DNA of 28,536 bases, taken from the NCBI RefSeq assembly GCF_009711475.1, contig NZ_SMMD01000948.1:1-28536 (forward strand), given 5' to 3'. Shown one piece after another: positions 13,240 through 20,212 of the stretch (its first letter is position 1; each line of letters starts with the position of its first letter). Under the pieces are notes generated by a model that searched no databases, was not told where the DNA came from, and saw nothing but the letters and a program-made list of their open reading frames with translations. Position numbers and translations under genes: made by a program. This DNA is from Fulvivirga aurantia (GTDB lineage Bacteria > Bacteroidota > Bacteroidia > Cytophagales > Cyclobacteriaceae).

Positions 13240-15000
13240 TTAAGTCAGCGTAAAATTCTCGATGATCTCATTGAGTGTTTCCTTTTGCTTTTTAGAATAC
13301 TCAAACAAAATCATGTTTACCTCCTTACCTGATACACTTGGTAGCTGCATAGCCTGAGCAACGGCACTGGTAAACGAAGGCGAAATGAGTGTATCTATAT
13401 AAACATTACTCTTGCTGGCATCGCTAATTTTCAACAGTCTGCTTAGCTGATCTTTCGATTTCTCATGAGAATCTTTACTGAAATAGCCATTGATGTAATG
13501 TATGTAAGTACCAAATCCATATCGATGCGAGATCCAGCGCATAAACTGAAAAGCAGTAGGTCTCTTAAAGAAGTCTGAAGAGATACAAATAACTGATGGA
13601 CGCCAGTTGTCTTCGCCTTTTTCTGCTTTTTGCAAAAACACCTGAAGGCGTCTACTCAATTGAAATATTACCCCCTGAAATATCTTAGCCAATCCCTCTT
13701 TGTTTTTGCTCGTATAAGTTACAAAAAAGTAAATGAGCGTCATCAATGTCACCGAAATTATCGCGTAGGGAGCATTCATTTGAAACATCAGATACACACA
13801 CAAAATCGCTCCGAATAATGAAATATACCATTTAGACCTGAACGAAGGTCTGTAAGATGGATCAGCTGCAAAATGTTGTAAAAATGAGATCAAGCAAAGT
13901 GAGCCGTATGTAATCATAAAGAACATAGAGATAATCTCTGCCACAGCATTTACATCTCCAATGCTCACAAACAAGATCGCAATTACACTCGTCACTATTG
14001 TGGCATTAAAGGGATCATTAGTTACCGGTCGTCCCTTGCTTATCCAGCGGTTCATATAAGGTATTGGGAAAACTCGGTCGGCTGCTAGGGCCTGAAGTGT
14101 ACGCGGAGCTACCATAATACTACCCAATGCGGATGAAATAGTGGCACAAGCCAAACCAATAGGAATGATTGGCCCCCATAGCGCAATATCAGACATGATC
14201 AATTGATTACCGGCCAGATCATCCGGATTAGCTGAAATCGCGAGTTTATAGGCTATAAATACATAAATGATCATCCCACATATTGTGGCTGCCAGTGTAC
14301 CCAGAGGTATTGATTTCTTAGGATTCTTCAAATCTCCGGAAAGACCAACACCAGCTGTCATGCCTGTAAATGCCGGAAAGACTATGGCAAATACCAGGAA
14401 AAAACTATCCGGGTTGTCGACACGCAGATTCCAATCGAGAGCTTCAAGATTTGTACTGTAAGTGGTATTGCCCATAAAAAAGAGAACCAAGGATAAAAAC
14501 AATACAGCCACCACGATATAGAGTGCCTTCATGCCTATATCAGCACCTTTCTTGATCATTACATAGCTAAGAATTAAAACTGCAGGGAGGCTTATGAGTC
14601 TTTTATCAGTTATAGAAAGACCATATTCCGTATTGATAAAATCAAGCACAGGACCAAACGCCTCTGCAAAGGCTATGGTATAAAATGCTACACTTATAGC
14701 TTGAGAAAAATACAGGGCAATACCGATTGCAGCGCCTACATTTATACCGAACGAACGAGATATAATGTAATACTCACCTCCACCTTCAACCTTTTGATTG
14801 GTGGCTATTTCTGCAATAGCCATAGCTGTTGGTAATGTTACCAAATTGGCAAAGGCTATAATTCCTAACGTACCTATAAACCCAACACTACCTACTGCGT
14901 AACCAAATCTCAAGAACATAATAGCTCCTAAAATGGTCGAAATGGCTGTAAAAAAAACTGGAGCAGTACCGAAGTTAGCCTTACTTTTCTTTAAGTTCAT
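13240..15000 (-). CDS. SLC12-type (cation-chloride cotransporter-like) APC permease, prematurely ended
   Basis: This is a 586-residue protein with 12 membrane segments in the first about 430 residues. TM1 reads ISTILGAIMFLRFGYAVG, the SLC12 signature resembling the 'LG..LF.R..W.VG' of Na-K-Cl and K-Cl cotransporters. The TM2-TM3 region (GGGEYYIISRSFG, residues about 73-85), FPAFTGMTAGVGLSGDLKNPKKSIPLGT (TM6 and following loop, here cited in part) and SALGSIMVAPRTLQALA support it. The cytoplasmic C-terminal domain starts at WRPSVICISSDFF. The protein should continue for about 150 residues (total about 738), but a TAA at 13240 stops it after ENFTLT. All membrane segments remain, so it could still work, but the missing part belongs to the regulatory domain. 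It lies near a bestrophin-type channel and a TerC-like protein, consistent with ion homeostasis. Confidence 0.85.
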   Translation of the reverse strand: MNLKKSKANFGTAPVFFTAISTILGAIMFLRFGYAVGSVGFIGTLGIIAFANLVTLPTAMAIAEIATNQKVEGGGEYYIISRSFGINVGAAIGIALYFSQAISVAFYTIAFAEAFGPVLDFINTEYGLSITDKRLISLPAVLILSYVMIKKGADIGMKALYIVVAVLFLSLVLFFMGNTTYSTNLEALDWNLRVDNPDSFFLVFAIVFPAFTGMTAGVGLSGDLKNPKKSIPLGTLAATICGMIIYVFIAYKLAISANPDDLAGNQLIMSDIALWGPIIPIGLACATISSALGSIMVAPRTLQALAADRVFPIPYMNRWISKGRPVTNDPFNATIVTSVIAILFVSIGDVNAVAEIISMFFMITYGSLCLISFLQHFAADPSYRPSFRSKWYISLFGAILCVYLMFQMNAPYAIISVTLMTLIYFFVTYTSKNKEGLAKIFQGVIFQLSRRLQVFLQKAEKGEDNWRPSVICISSDFFKRPTAFQFMRWISHRYGFGTYIHYINGYFSKDSHEKSKDQLSRLLKISDASKSNVYIDTLISPSFTSAVAQAMQLPSVSGKEVNMILFEYSKKQKETLNEIIENFTLT

Positions 15001-15078
15001 CTTGCCGGGTTTTACTCAATATAGCTGGTTTAAGTTGAGATAACGAATAAATGATCGCTTAAATCTACCGCATGTCGG

Positions 15079-15086
15079 TACCTTTG
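15079..15086 (+). promoter_or_regulatory. Perfect TAnnTTTG -7 element before a hidden small gene
   Basis: TACCTTTG matches the Bacteroidota -7 consensus and ends 4 bases before a GTG at 15091. Transcription would begin at or next to the GTG, giving a leaderless message. This element is my main reason, with the coding quality, to call the 40-residue gene real. Confidence 0.5.
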
Positions 15087-15090
15087 CGCT

Positions 15091-15213
15091 GTGAAAAAAT
15101 TAAAAGACCTCTATAAAAAATACAGAGATTACATCCGTGTTGATCTTATCATGTATGGCGTAATGATTTTGATGATAATTCTATACTTCATATACGCCAC
15201 ATTAAGCACCTAA
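15091..15213 (+). CDS. 40-residue membrane protein
   Basis: This short frame starts with GTG at 15091 and ends with TAA at 15211-15213. It encodes a basic, amphipathic N-terminus (KKLKDLYKKYRDYIRVDL) followed by one membrane helix (IMYGVMILMIILYFIYATL) and a short polar end. The pattern of a positively charged start, then a clean hydrophobic helix, is that of a small single-pass inner-membrane protein with its N-terminus in the cytoplasm. I know of similar short conserved proteins in Bacteroidota, from memory only, without assigned function. It is preceded by a perfect -7 element and its stop overlaps the stop of the convergent bestrophin gene by three bases. It lies divergent from the SLC12-like transporter gene. 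Confidence 0.6.
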   Translation: MKKLKDLYKKYRDYIRVDLIMYGVMILMIILYFIYATLST

Positions 15214-16082
15214 ACGTCTAGAAGCTCTCTGATGTTTTTCTTTATTTTTTCGCAAAGTTCATCAGTCGGCAGATCATTTGTATCGTTGCCAAAAGGGTCT
15301 TCGATTTCTTCAGCGATTAGTTCAACACTTACCAAAATAAAGAATATCAGCATCACAATTGGTACGGTCCAAAGATGGAATTCTGCCATGAAGGCAAATG
15401 GCAATGTGATGGTATAGGTGAAGATAAATTTCTTGATGTACATACTGTAAGAGTATGGAATCGGAGTGTTCTTTATCCGCTCACAACCTCCTAATATGTC
15501 TGAAAACTGTTTAACCTCTTTGTCTAATACAAAAAACTGATCACCCGTGATTTTCTTGGCCTTATAGAGACTGTTAATTCTCTGGTAAAGCATAAGAGAT
15601 ATGGCATTGGGTACGTGTTCCTTGTCTTTCAATTTCTTGAGAAAGCCATCTTCTACAATGTCAAGATCTTCAAGGTCGACACCTTTACGTAAGTGCTCTT
15701 TCATGGCAATTACATAATTGGCTATCATTTGAGAAAAATAGAGTCTATCTTCTCGGTCATCCTCATCTAGAAAGGCAGATAGTTTTGCCGATAGATTTCT
15801 GGTGTTGTTTACCAGGAGACCCCACAGTTTACGGCCCTCCCACCATCGGTCGTAGGCAGAGTTTACTCTAAAAACCAAAAACAGACCAAGTACAATACCC
15901 AGTAATGAGTGCACCGCGGTGGTACTCATAAAATCAAGTCCCAGATAATCTATCAGGAAATAACAAATACCAGTGGTGTAAATAGCCATAAAAATAAGTG
16001 CCGGAAACAGCAACCTTATTACTTGTCGGCTATAAGAGTGAAAAATAAGTGCAAACCAGGTTTTAGGATTGTATTGGACCAT
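15210..16082 (-). CDS. Bestrophin-family (YneE/UPF0187) anion channel
   Basis: This 290-residue protein is a bacterial bestrophin. The N-terminal VQYNPKTWFALIFHSYSRQVIR and the two first membrane segments (LLFPALIFMAIYTTGICYFL; TTAVHSLLGIVLGLFLVF) are followed by the family's signature FRVNSAYDRWWEGRKLWG (about residues 97-114). Later come RNLSAKLSAF, the ERIKNTPIPYSYSMYIKKF segment and a C-terminal DPFGNDTNDLPTDELC (the EEIEDPFG motif of bestrophins). Members form homopentameric channels in the inner membrane; bacterial ones have been reported as cation- or anion-selective. The length matches the family. The gene runs alone on the minus strand, divergent from the SPFH operon with a 159-base gap. 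Confidence 0.92.
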   Translation of the reverse strand: MVQYNPKTWFALIFHSYSRQVIRLLFPALIFMAIYTTGICYFLIDYLGLDFMSTTAVHSLLGIVLGLFLVFRVNSAYDRWWEGRKLWGLLVNNTRNLSAKLSAFLDEDDREDRLYFSQMIANYVIAMKEHLRKGVDLEDLDIVEDGFLKKLKDKEHVPNAISLMLYQRINSLYKAKKITGDQFFVLDKEVKQFSDILGGCERIKNTPIPYSYSMYIKKFIFTYTITLPFAFMAEFHLWTVPIVMLIFFILVSVELIAEEIEDPFGNDTNDLPTDELCEKIKKNIRELLDV

Positions 16083-16178
16083 TATTAGTTAAGGTTACAA
16101 AAGGAAAGGCAGCAAATTAAATCGAGTTTGATTAAAAATCAAAAATAAAGAGGCCTCATCACTGCTTTGCAACCTTTA

Positions 16179-16207
16179 TTGACAAACAACCGTATTTAAT
16201 TTATATT
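16179..16207 (+). promoter_or_regulatory. Possible promoter of the SPFH operon
   Basis: TTGACA (16179-16184) and TATATT (16202-16207) are 17 bases apart, a sigma70-like arrangement 35 bases before the SPFH ATG. Bacteroidota sigma factors also use a TTG at -33, but the usual TAnnTTTG is absent, so this is a weak call in AT-rich DNA. Confidence 0.35.
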
Positions 16208-16214
16208 AGTATAA

Positions 16215-16236
16215 TTTTAATATCATTTTAATATCA
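16215..16236. repeat. Two adjacent 11-base repeats in the SPFH leader
   Basis: TTTTAATATCA occurs twice in direct succession (16215-16225 and 16226-16236), 5 bases before the ATG at 16242. The 11-base period is about one helical turn, so both copies face the same side of DNA. This suits a protein that binds tandem half-sites; the same operon ends with a ribbon-helix-helix gene, a class that binds in this way. Confidence 0.6.
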
Positions 16237-16241
16237 CTTTC

Positions 16242-17096
16242 ATGAATCAAGAAAAAGAAAACAAACCCATTTCAGGCTACCTGATCCTAGTTGTCGTACT
16301 TATCATACTCTTCGGGTCAATTTTTGGGATGATCGCGATGAAATCACCCATATTCATCGCAGGTATATTAGTTGCCTTGGTGATGACGCCCGGCTTCTTC
16401 TTTGTGACACCAAACGGATCTCGTGTATTGGTGCTATTTGGAGAATACAAGGGCACTGTAAAGAGTAACGGTTTCTTTTGGGTGAACCCATTCTACACAA
16501 AACAAAACATTTCTCTCAGAGCCAGAAATTTTGACAGTGATCGTGTGAAGGTGAATGATAAGGTGGGTAATCCTATACTAATAGGTGTGATTCTGGTTTG
16601 GCGAGTAAAAGACACCTTTAAGGCAGCTTTTGAAGTAGATGACTATGAAAATTTCGTACGAATACAGAGCGATGCGGCAGTAAGAAAACTGGCTGGCCAA
16701 TACCCTTACGACAATTTCGAAGACAATGAAGCGGAAATTACATTGCGTTCCGGTTTAGATGAAGTAAACCATGCCCTGGAGCTCAATCTGGGTCAGCGAC
16801 TTGATATAGCAGGTATTGAAGTGATTGAAGCAAGAATTGGATACCTGGCCTACGCCTCTGAAATCGCAGGCGCTATACTCAGAAGGCAGCAGGCAACAGC
16901 CATTGTAGCTGCGAGACACAAAATTGTAGAAGGTGCAGTAAGCATGGTAGAAATGGCTCTTGAAGATTTATCTAAGCGAGAAGTTATCGAGCTTGATGAA
17001 GAGCGCAAAGCAGCGATGGTCAGTAACCTGATGGTGGTTTTATGTGCTGACAAAGACATCACGCCAGTTGTTAATTCAGGTACCTTAAATCATTAA
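16242..17096 (+). CDS. SPFH (band 7/stomatin-like) domain membrane protein
   Basis: This 284-residue protein has two N-terminal membrane segments (about 12-32 and 36-54: YLILVVVLIILFGSIFGMIA and FIAGILVALVMTPGFFFV) and then an SPFH domain (about 57-225): PNGSRVLVLFGEYKGTVKSNGFFW, NISLRARNF, VNDKVGNPILIGVILVWRV and the VRIQSDAAVRKLAGQYPYD stretch. The C-terminal part (AGAILRRQQATAIVAARHKIVEG, about 220-245) is helical as in stomatins and oligomerises. Such proteins form large ring-like assemblies that organise membrane microdomains. It leads a four-gene operon with a DUF4177-like protein, a PH-like membrane protein and an Arc-like DNA-binding protein. No NfeD partner is present, so it is not the usual NfeD-linked slipin arrangement. 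Confidence 0.9.
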   Translation: MNQEKENKPISGYLILVVVLIILFGSIFGMIAMKSPIFIAGILVALVMTPGFFFVTPNGSRVLVLFGEYKGTVKSNGFFWVNPFYTKQNISLRARNFDSDRVKVNDKVGNPILIGVILVWRVKDTFKAAFEVDDYENFVRIQSDAAVRKLAGQYPYDNFEDNEAEITLRSGLDEVNHALELNLGQRLDIAGIEVIEARIGYLAYASEIAGAILRRQQATAIVAARHKIVEGAVSMVEMALEDLSKREVIELDEERKAAMVSNLMVVLCADKDITPVVNSGTLNH

Positions 17097-17101
17097 TAGC
17101 T

Positions 17102-17254
17102 ATGCAGAACTACAAATTTTTTAAGAAAGGCACTTTTGAGAGTTTTGACAAATTTGAGAAAAGACTCAATGAAGAAACGTCTAAAGGGTGGAAACCACTA
17201 GGTTTTACCAACGACCATGGTCATGCGGTAGTTTTACTTGAAAGAGTACGCTGA
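17102..17254 (+). CDS. DUF4177-like small protein
   Basis: This 50-residue frame starts at ATG 17102, five bases after the SPFH stop, and ends with a TGA whose final A is the first base of the next gene's ATG (TGATG), a sign of translational coupling. The protein starts NYKFFKKGTF and continues SFDKFEKRLNEETSKGW, then KPLGFTNDHGHAVVLLERV. The helix with 'LNE..SKGW.PLG' between two strands is the pattern of the DUF4177 family and similar small alpha/beta proteins. The function is unknown. It is soluble and would be made together with the SPFH protein and the following PH-like membrane protein. Confidence 0.65.
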   Translation: MQNYKFFKKGTFESFDKFEKRLNEETSKGWKPLGFTNDHGHAVVLLERVR

Positions 17255-17775
17255 TGGTTTACTTTAAGGAAGAACAAAAATTCAGACAATGGTGGATGTG
17301 GGCGATAATAATACCATCGGTTGCCCTTGTCATTGGCTTGTGTATAAATGAAATCTATGAGTTACAAGTTCTCAATGAATTTCCAGGTTCACCTCAATTA
17401 TCACCGGAGTGGAGATTAATTATTCTTTGTGCGGCTATGATTATAACATTGGCCCTGGCTTATGGTATTTTCGTGGCCAGGTTAGAAACTCAGATAAAAG
17501 ACGGTAGCATATATTATCGCTTCATTCCTTTTGTATGGCAATGGAAAAAGATTAGAAAAGATGAAATCGACAAACTTGAGGTGAGAAAGTATAATCCCAT
17601 AGCCGAATATGGTGGTTGGGGCTACCGGTTCTTATTTAGAAATAGTAAAGCGCTGAATGTAAGAGGCAATATGGGATTGCAAATTTACTTTACTAACGGC
17701 AAGAAGCTACTTCTCGGTACTCAAAAACCTGATCAACTGGCTAAAACCGTTGATAAGTTCATGAATGTCAAATAA
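17254..17775 (+). CDS. Two-TM membrane protein with PH-like domain
   Basis: This 173-residue protein has two membrane helices (about 14-30, WAIIIPSVALVIGLCI, and 54-73, LIILCAAMIITLALAYGIFV), followed by a cytoplasmic beta-rich domain. It reads ARLETQIKDGSIYYRFIPFVW, KIRKDEIDKLEVRKYNPIAEYGG, WGYRFLFRNSKALNV and GLQIYFTNGKKLLLGTQKP, ending in an amphipathic helix (DQLAKTVDKFM). This layout is that of bacterial PH-like (bPH/YdbT-type and DUF6141-like) domains: seven strands and a capping helix. Such domains often oligomerise or bind membrane partners. The start overlaps the stop codon of the DUF4177-like gene. It probably works with the SPFH protein at the membrane; that is inference from the operon. 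Confidence 0.75.
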   Translation: MVYFKEEQKFRQWWMWAIIIPSVALVIGLCINEIYELQVLNEFPGSPQLSPEWRLIILCAAMIITLALAYGIFVARLETQIKDGSIYYRFIPFVWQWKKIRKDEIDKLEVRKYNPIAEYGGWGYRFLFRNSKALNVRGNMGLQIYFTNGKKLLLGTQKPDQLAKTVDKFMNVK

Positions 17776-17783
17776 AGTTAATT

Positions 17784-17954
17784 ATGGCTAAGAAAAAGCC
17801 TTTCGTATTACGAGTTGATCCAGATATGCTAAAAGCGGTTGAAAAATGGGCTGCTGATGAGTTTCGCAGCACTAATGGACAACTCGAGTACATCATAAAC
17901 AAAGCATTGAAAGAAGCAGGCAGGGGTAAAAAGTCTAGTAAAAACGACAATTAA
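17784..17954 (+). CDS. Arc-like ribbon-helix-helix DNA-binding protein
   Basis: This 56-residue frame (ATG 17784, TAA 17952-17954) encodes AKKKPFVLRVDPDMLKAVEK, WAADEFRSTNGQLEYIINKA and LKEAGRGKKSSKNDN. The short strand FVLRVD, the helix DMLKAVEKWAADEF and a second helix NGQLEYIINKALKEA separated by RST form the ribbon-helix-helix (Arc/MetJ) pattern; the basic tail favours nucleic acid binding. As an RHH dimer it would insert paired strands in the DNA major groove. It is the last gene of the SPFH operon, 8 bases after the PH-like gene, so it may control that operon, in which two adjacent 11-base repeats lie before the first gene. No toxin gene is next to it, so a toxin-antitoxin role is not supported. 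Confidence 0.75.
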   Translation: MAKKKPFVLRVDPDMLKAVEKWAADEFRSTNGQLEYIINKALKEAGRGKKSSKNDN

Positions 17955-17957
17955 TCT

Positions 17958-17965
17958 TACTTTTG
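17958..17965 (+). promoter_or_regulatory. Perfect TAnnTTTG -7 element before the exported protein gene
   Basis: TACTTTTG matches the Bacteroidota -7 consensus and lies 18 bases before ATG 17984, directly after the RHH gene stop. It suggests an independent transcription unit starting at about 17970. Confidence 0.5.
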
Positions 17966-17983
17966 CCTGCAAACCAGACTCCT

Positions 17984-18745
17984 ATGATATTTAAAATAAA
18001 TCTACTGACACTTACTTTTATTATCACCGCTTTGAGCCTGCAGGCCCAGGATTACATCGTAACACTACAACGCGATACAATACAGGGTGAGGTAGATATT
18101 TTATTGCCAGACACTTATTCAGAAAACCTGGTTTTTCAGAATGAAGATCAGAAAAAACAATTTATGGCTCAGCAGCTTTATGGAGTTTATGACGATTCGG
18201 CCATGTATAATACCGTAAAACTTTCTGATAAATACCGCCTAATGAAAGTTATTGAAGGTGGATACCTCACTTACTATCTATACAGAGCCGATCAGGCTTA
18301 CGATTTCAGCCTTCCTTATTTACAAAAATCATCTACAGAAGGTATAGAAGTGCCAACCATTTCTTTTAGAAAGAAAATGACCGATTTTCTAAAGGATTGC
18401 CCTGCAGTTGTAGAAAAGATTGACAGCAAAGAATATAAAAGAGGTGACCTTAGCGAGATTGTAAGGGCTTATAATGCATGCCTAAATACAAAAACAGAAG
18501 ACATTTATACCCAGGCAGCTATCGAAGAAAAAAATAGAGGAGCAAAAGAAATCATCAATGACATTATTGCTGCGGTAGATAAGAAAGACAATGCAGATTT
18601 AATCACCATGCTCAACGACATTAAAAATAAGCTGGACAATGGTGATGAGGTACCAGGCTATCTAACTACTGCCCTTAAAGATCAAACCAAAGACATGGAA
18701 GATATTCAGAAGCATGTAAACGAATTGCTTGGATTGATTAAATAA
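17984..18745 (+). CDS. Exported protein of unknown function
   Basis: This 253-residue protein has a signal peptide (MIFKINLLTLTFIITALSLQAQ with a likely cleavage after AQA/Q). The next part (DYIVTLQRDTIQGEVDILLP; YNTVKLSDKYRLMKVIEGGYLTYYLYR) resembles the N-terminal beta domain of a Bacteroidota family of exported proteins that begins 'D.IvT..GDTI.G.v'. The middle part has SFRKKMTDFLKDCPAVVEKI, and the C-terminal about 90 residues are charged helices (NRGAKEIINDIIAAVDKKD, AYNACLNTK) with likely coiled coil. No catalytic motif is seen. ATG 17984 is chosen over an upstream TTG because it begins the signal peptide and lies after a perfect promoter element. It is followed two bases later by the hydrolase gene, so they share an operon. 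Confidence 0.75.
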   Translation: MIFKINLLTLTFIITALSLQAQDYIVTLQRDTIQGEVDILLPDTYSENLVFQNEDQKKQFMAQQLYGVYDDSAMYNTVKLSDKYRLMKVIEGGYLTYYLYRADQAYDFSLPYLQKSSTEGIEVPTISFRKKMTDFLKDCPAVVEKIDSKEYKRGDLSEIVRAYNACLNTKTEDIYTQAAIEEKNRGAKEIINDIIAAVDKKDNADLITMLNDIKNKLDNGDEVPGYLTTALKDQTKDMEDIQKHVNELLGLIK

Positions 18746-18747
18746 TA

Positions 18748-19440
18748 ATGGCCAGGTCACGATTACTTCTGCTTCATGGTGCTATTGGCGCTGCCAGCCA
18801 GCTTCAACCGCTGTGTGAGTCACTCAAAGATAGTTTTGAGGTTCATACTTTAAACTTTTCAGGTCATGGAGGTCGGGAATTTGCAGAGTCTTTTGGCATA
18901 GACCAATTTGCAAATGATCTGGAGTCATTTATCACCCGGCATGACTATGCACCTATAGATATTTTTGGCTATAGCATGGGTGGCTATGTGGCTCTTCACC
19001 TGGCTGCAACAAAGCCTCGTTTGATAGGAAGAATATTTACGCTAGGTACCAAATTTAGCTGGTCTCCGGAAACTGCCACAAAGGAAGTTAAAATGCTTGA
19101 CCCTGAAAAGATCGCTGAAAAAGTACCGGCCTTTGCTGAAGCACTCAAGAAAAGGCACCACCCGCAAAATTGGACTGAGGTACTGGCTAAGACCAAAGAG
19201 ATGATGTTGAGTCTGGGTCAGGAACCATTACTTACAAACCAAAGATTGCAACAAGTGACTCAACCAACTATTATCGGTCTTGGTGAGCTAGATAATATGG
19301 TAAGCGAAGAAGAATCTAAATTAGTAGCTGAGGCGCTTCCTAACGGCAAATTCCATTATTTTGAAGGCTTTAAACATCCAATTGAGCAGGTAGCTATTGG
19401 TAAACTATCAGAATCAATCAAATCCTTCTTCACCAATTAA
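18748..19440 (+). CDS. Alpha/beta-fold hydrolase
   Basis: This 230-residue cytoplasmic protein has the alpha/beta hydrolase fold. The oxyanion loop is LLLLHGAIGAASQLQPL (about 6-22), the nucleophile elbow is FGYSMGGYVAL with S76, and the acid is D182 in GLGELDNMV with catalytic H210 in GFKHPIEQV. The lid is small (about 105-160). There is no signal peptide. Relatives include esterases, thioesterases and MenH-like lyases; the substrate is not readable. The start follows the previous stop by 2 bases and the next gene begins 11 bases later, so the three genes form a transcription unit. Confidence 0.9.
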   Translation: MARSRLLLLHGAIGAASQLQPLCESLKDSFEVHTLNFSGHGGREFAESFGIDQFANDLESFITRHDYAPIDIFGYSMGGYVALHLAATKPRLIGRIFTLGTKFSWSPETATKEVKMLDPEKIAEKVPAFAEALKKRHHPQNWTEVLAKTKEMMLSLGQEPLLTNQRLQQVTQPTIIGLGELDNMVSEEESKLVAEALPNGKFHYFEGFKHPIEQVAIGKLSESIKSFFTN

Positions 19441-19451
19441 ATTCCTTTTAT

Positions 19452-20099
19452 TTGACTATTCAATTACAAGCTACACTCAAGTCTCTTCTCTCATTTCTAA
19501 AATCTCCTGCAGATTCATCAAAACTGAGACAACTTACATTTAAAGAGAAGTTTCCTACCATCATTGCTCTATTGATAATCGGCCTCATTGCCAGCTTCGC
19601 TGTTTTGTTTTTGGTTTCTTTTATAGAAGAATTCGTTTCCATTGACCTTGGCAATCATGCAGTTGAGGAGATCCTAAAAGAAAACCCTGTGTTATCGGCT
19701 ATTTTTGGGATTATTATCGCTCCGATTTTAGAAGAACTTCTCTTTAGATCATGGCTTACTTTTCGCAGGGCATACTTCTTTCTTTGGATTCCTATTACGT
19801 TTTATAAATGGCTCAATAAAAGCAGCGAATTTATCGCCTTTAAAAAAGTAAAGACTCAATGGAATAAGATCTACCCATTCATATTCTATTTTTCTGCACT
19901 TATTTTTGGCCTGGTACATGCCAGTAATTTCGAAAACTACATGGACTACCTGTGGTTTGCTCCATTAATTACACTCCCACAGATCATCCTTGGAGGGACC
20001 TTTGGTTATGTAAGAGTTAAATTCGGCCTGGTGTATAGTATGCTTTTACACGGCCTGCATAATTTGGTTTTGTTGGGTCCTGTCATCCTATTTACTTAG
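19452..20099 (+). CDS. CPBP-family intramembrane metalloprotease
   Basis: This 215-residue integral membrane protein has about six membrane segments. The conserved zinc-site motifs of the CPBP (CAAX/Abi) family are present: motif 1 is EELLFR (E94-E95 to R99), motif 2 is FGLVHASNF with H156, and motif 3 is LLHGLHN with H200 and H203. These proteins cleave peptides within the membrane; some process bacteriocin precursors or anti-sigma factors. The start is TTG at 19452, because no ATG lies upstream in frame or near the N-terminus (the first Met is about residue 164). It follows the hydrolase gene by 11 bases in the same operon. The target is unknown. Confidence 0.85.
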   Translation: MTIQLQATLKSLLSFLKSPADSSKLRQLTFKEKFPTIIALLIIGLIASFAVLFLVSFIEEFVSIDLGNHAVEEILKENPVLSAIFGIIIAPILEELLFRSWLTFRRAYFFLWIPITFYKWLNKSSEFIAFKKVKTQWNKIYPFIFYFSALIFGLVHASNFENYMDYLWFAPLITLPQIILGGTFGYVRVKFGLVYSMLLHGLHNLVLLGPVILFT

Positions 20100-20170
20100 T
20101 ATTCACGGAGCCACTTCGTCAATCTACTCGGAAGTCTAATATTTAAGGCCAATTCTTTCACTATTTCTCT

Positions 20171-20178
20171 TATTTTTG
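20171..20178 (+). promoter_or_regulatory. Perfect TAnnTTTG -7 element for leuS
   Basis: TATTTTTG matches the Bacteroidota -7 consensus 34 bases before the leuS ATG, giving a leader of about 29 bases. No clear TTG lies at -33. Confidence 0.5.
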
Positions 20179-20212
20179 CAGCTCATTCCAAAAAGCTCAA
20201 TTATTAGAAAAA

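Noticed and set aside
13240..13242. Recoded stop (selenocysteine or pyrrolysine) in the SLC12-type gene
   Set aside because: The codon is TAA, whereas selenocysteine uses TGA and pyrrolysine TAG, and no such insertion structure is seen. Error, loss or low-level readthrough remain.
17784..17954. Antitoxin of a toxin-antitoxin pair
   Set aside because: The RHH protein has no adjacent toxin-like gene; its neighbours are the SPFH operon and an exported protein.
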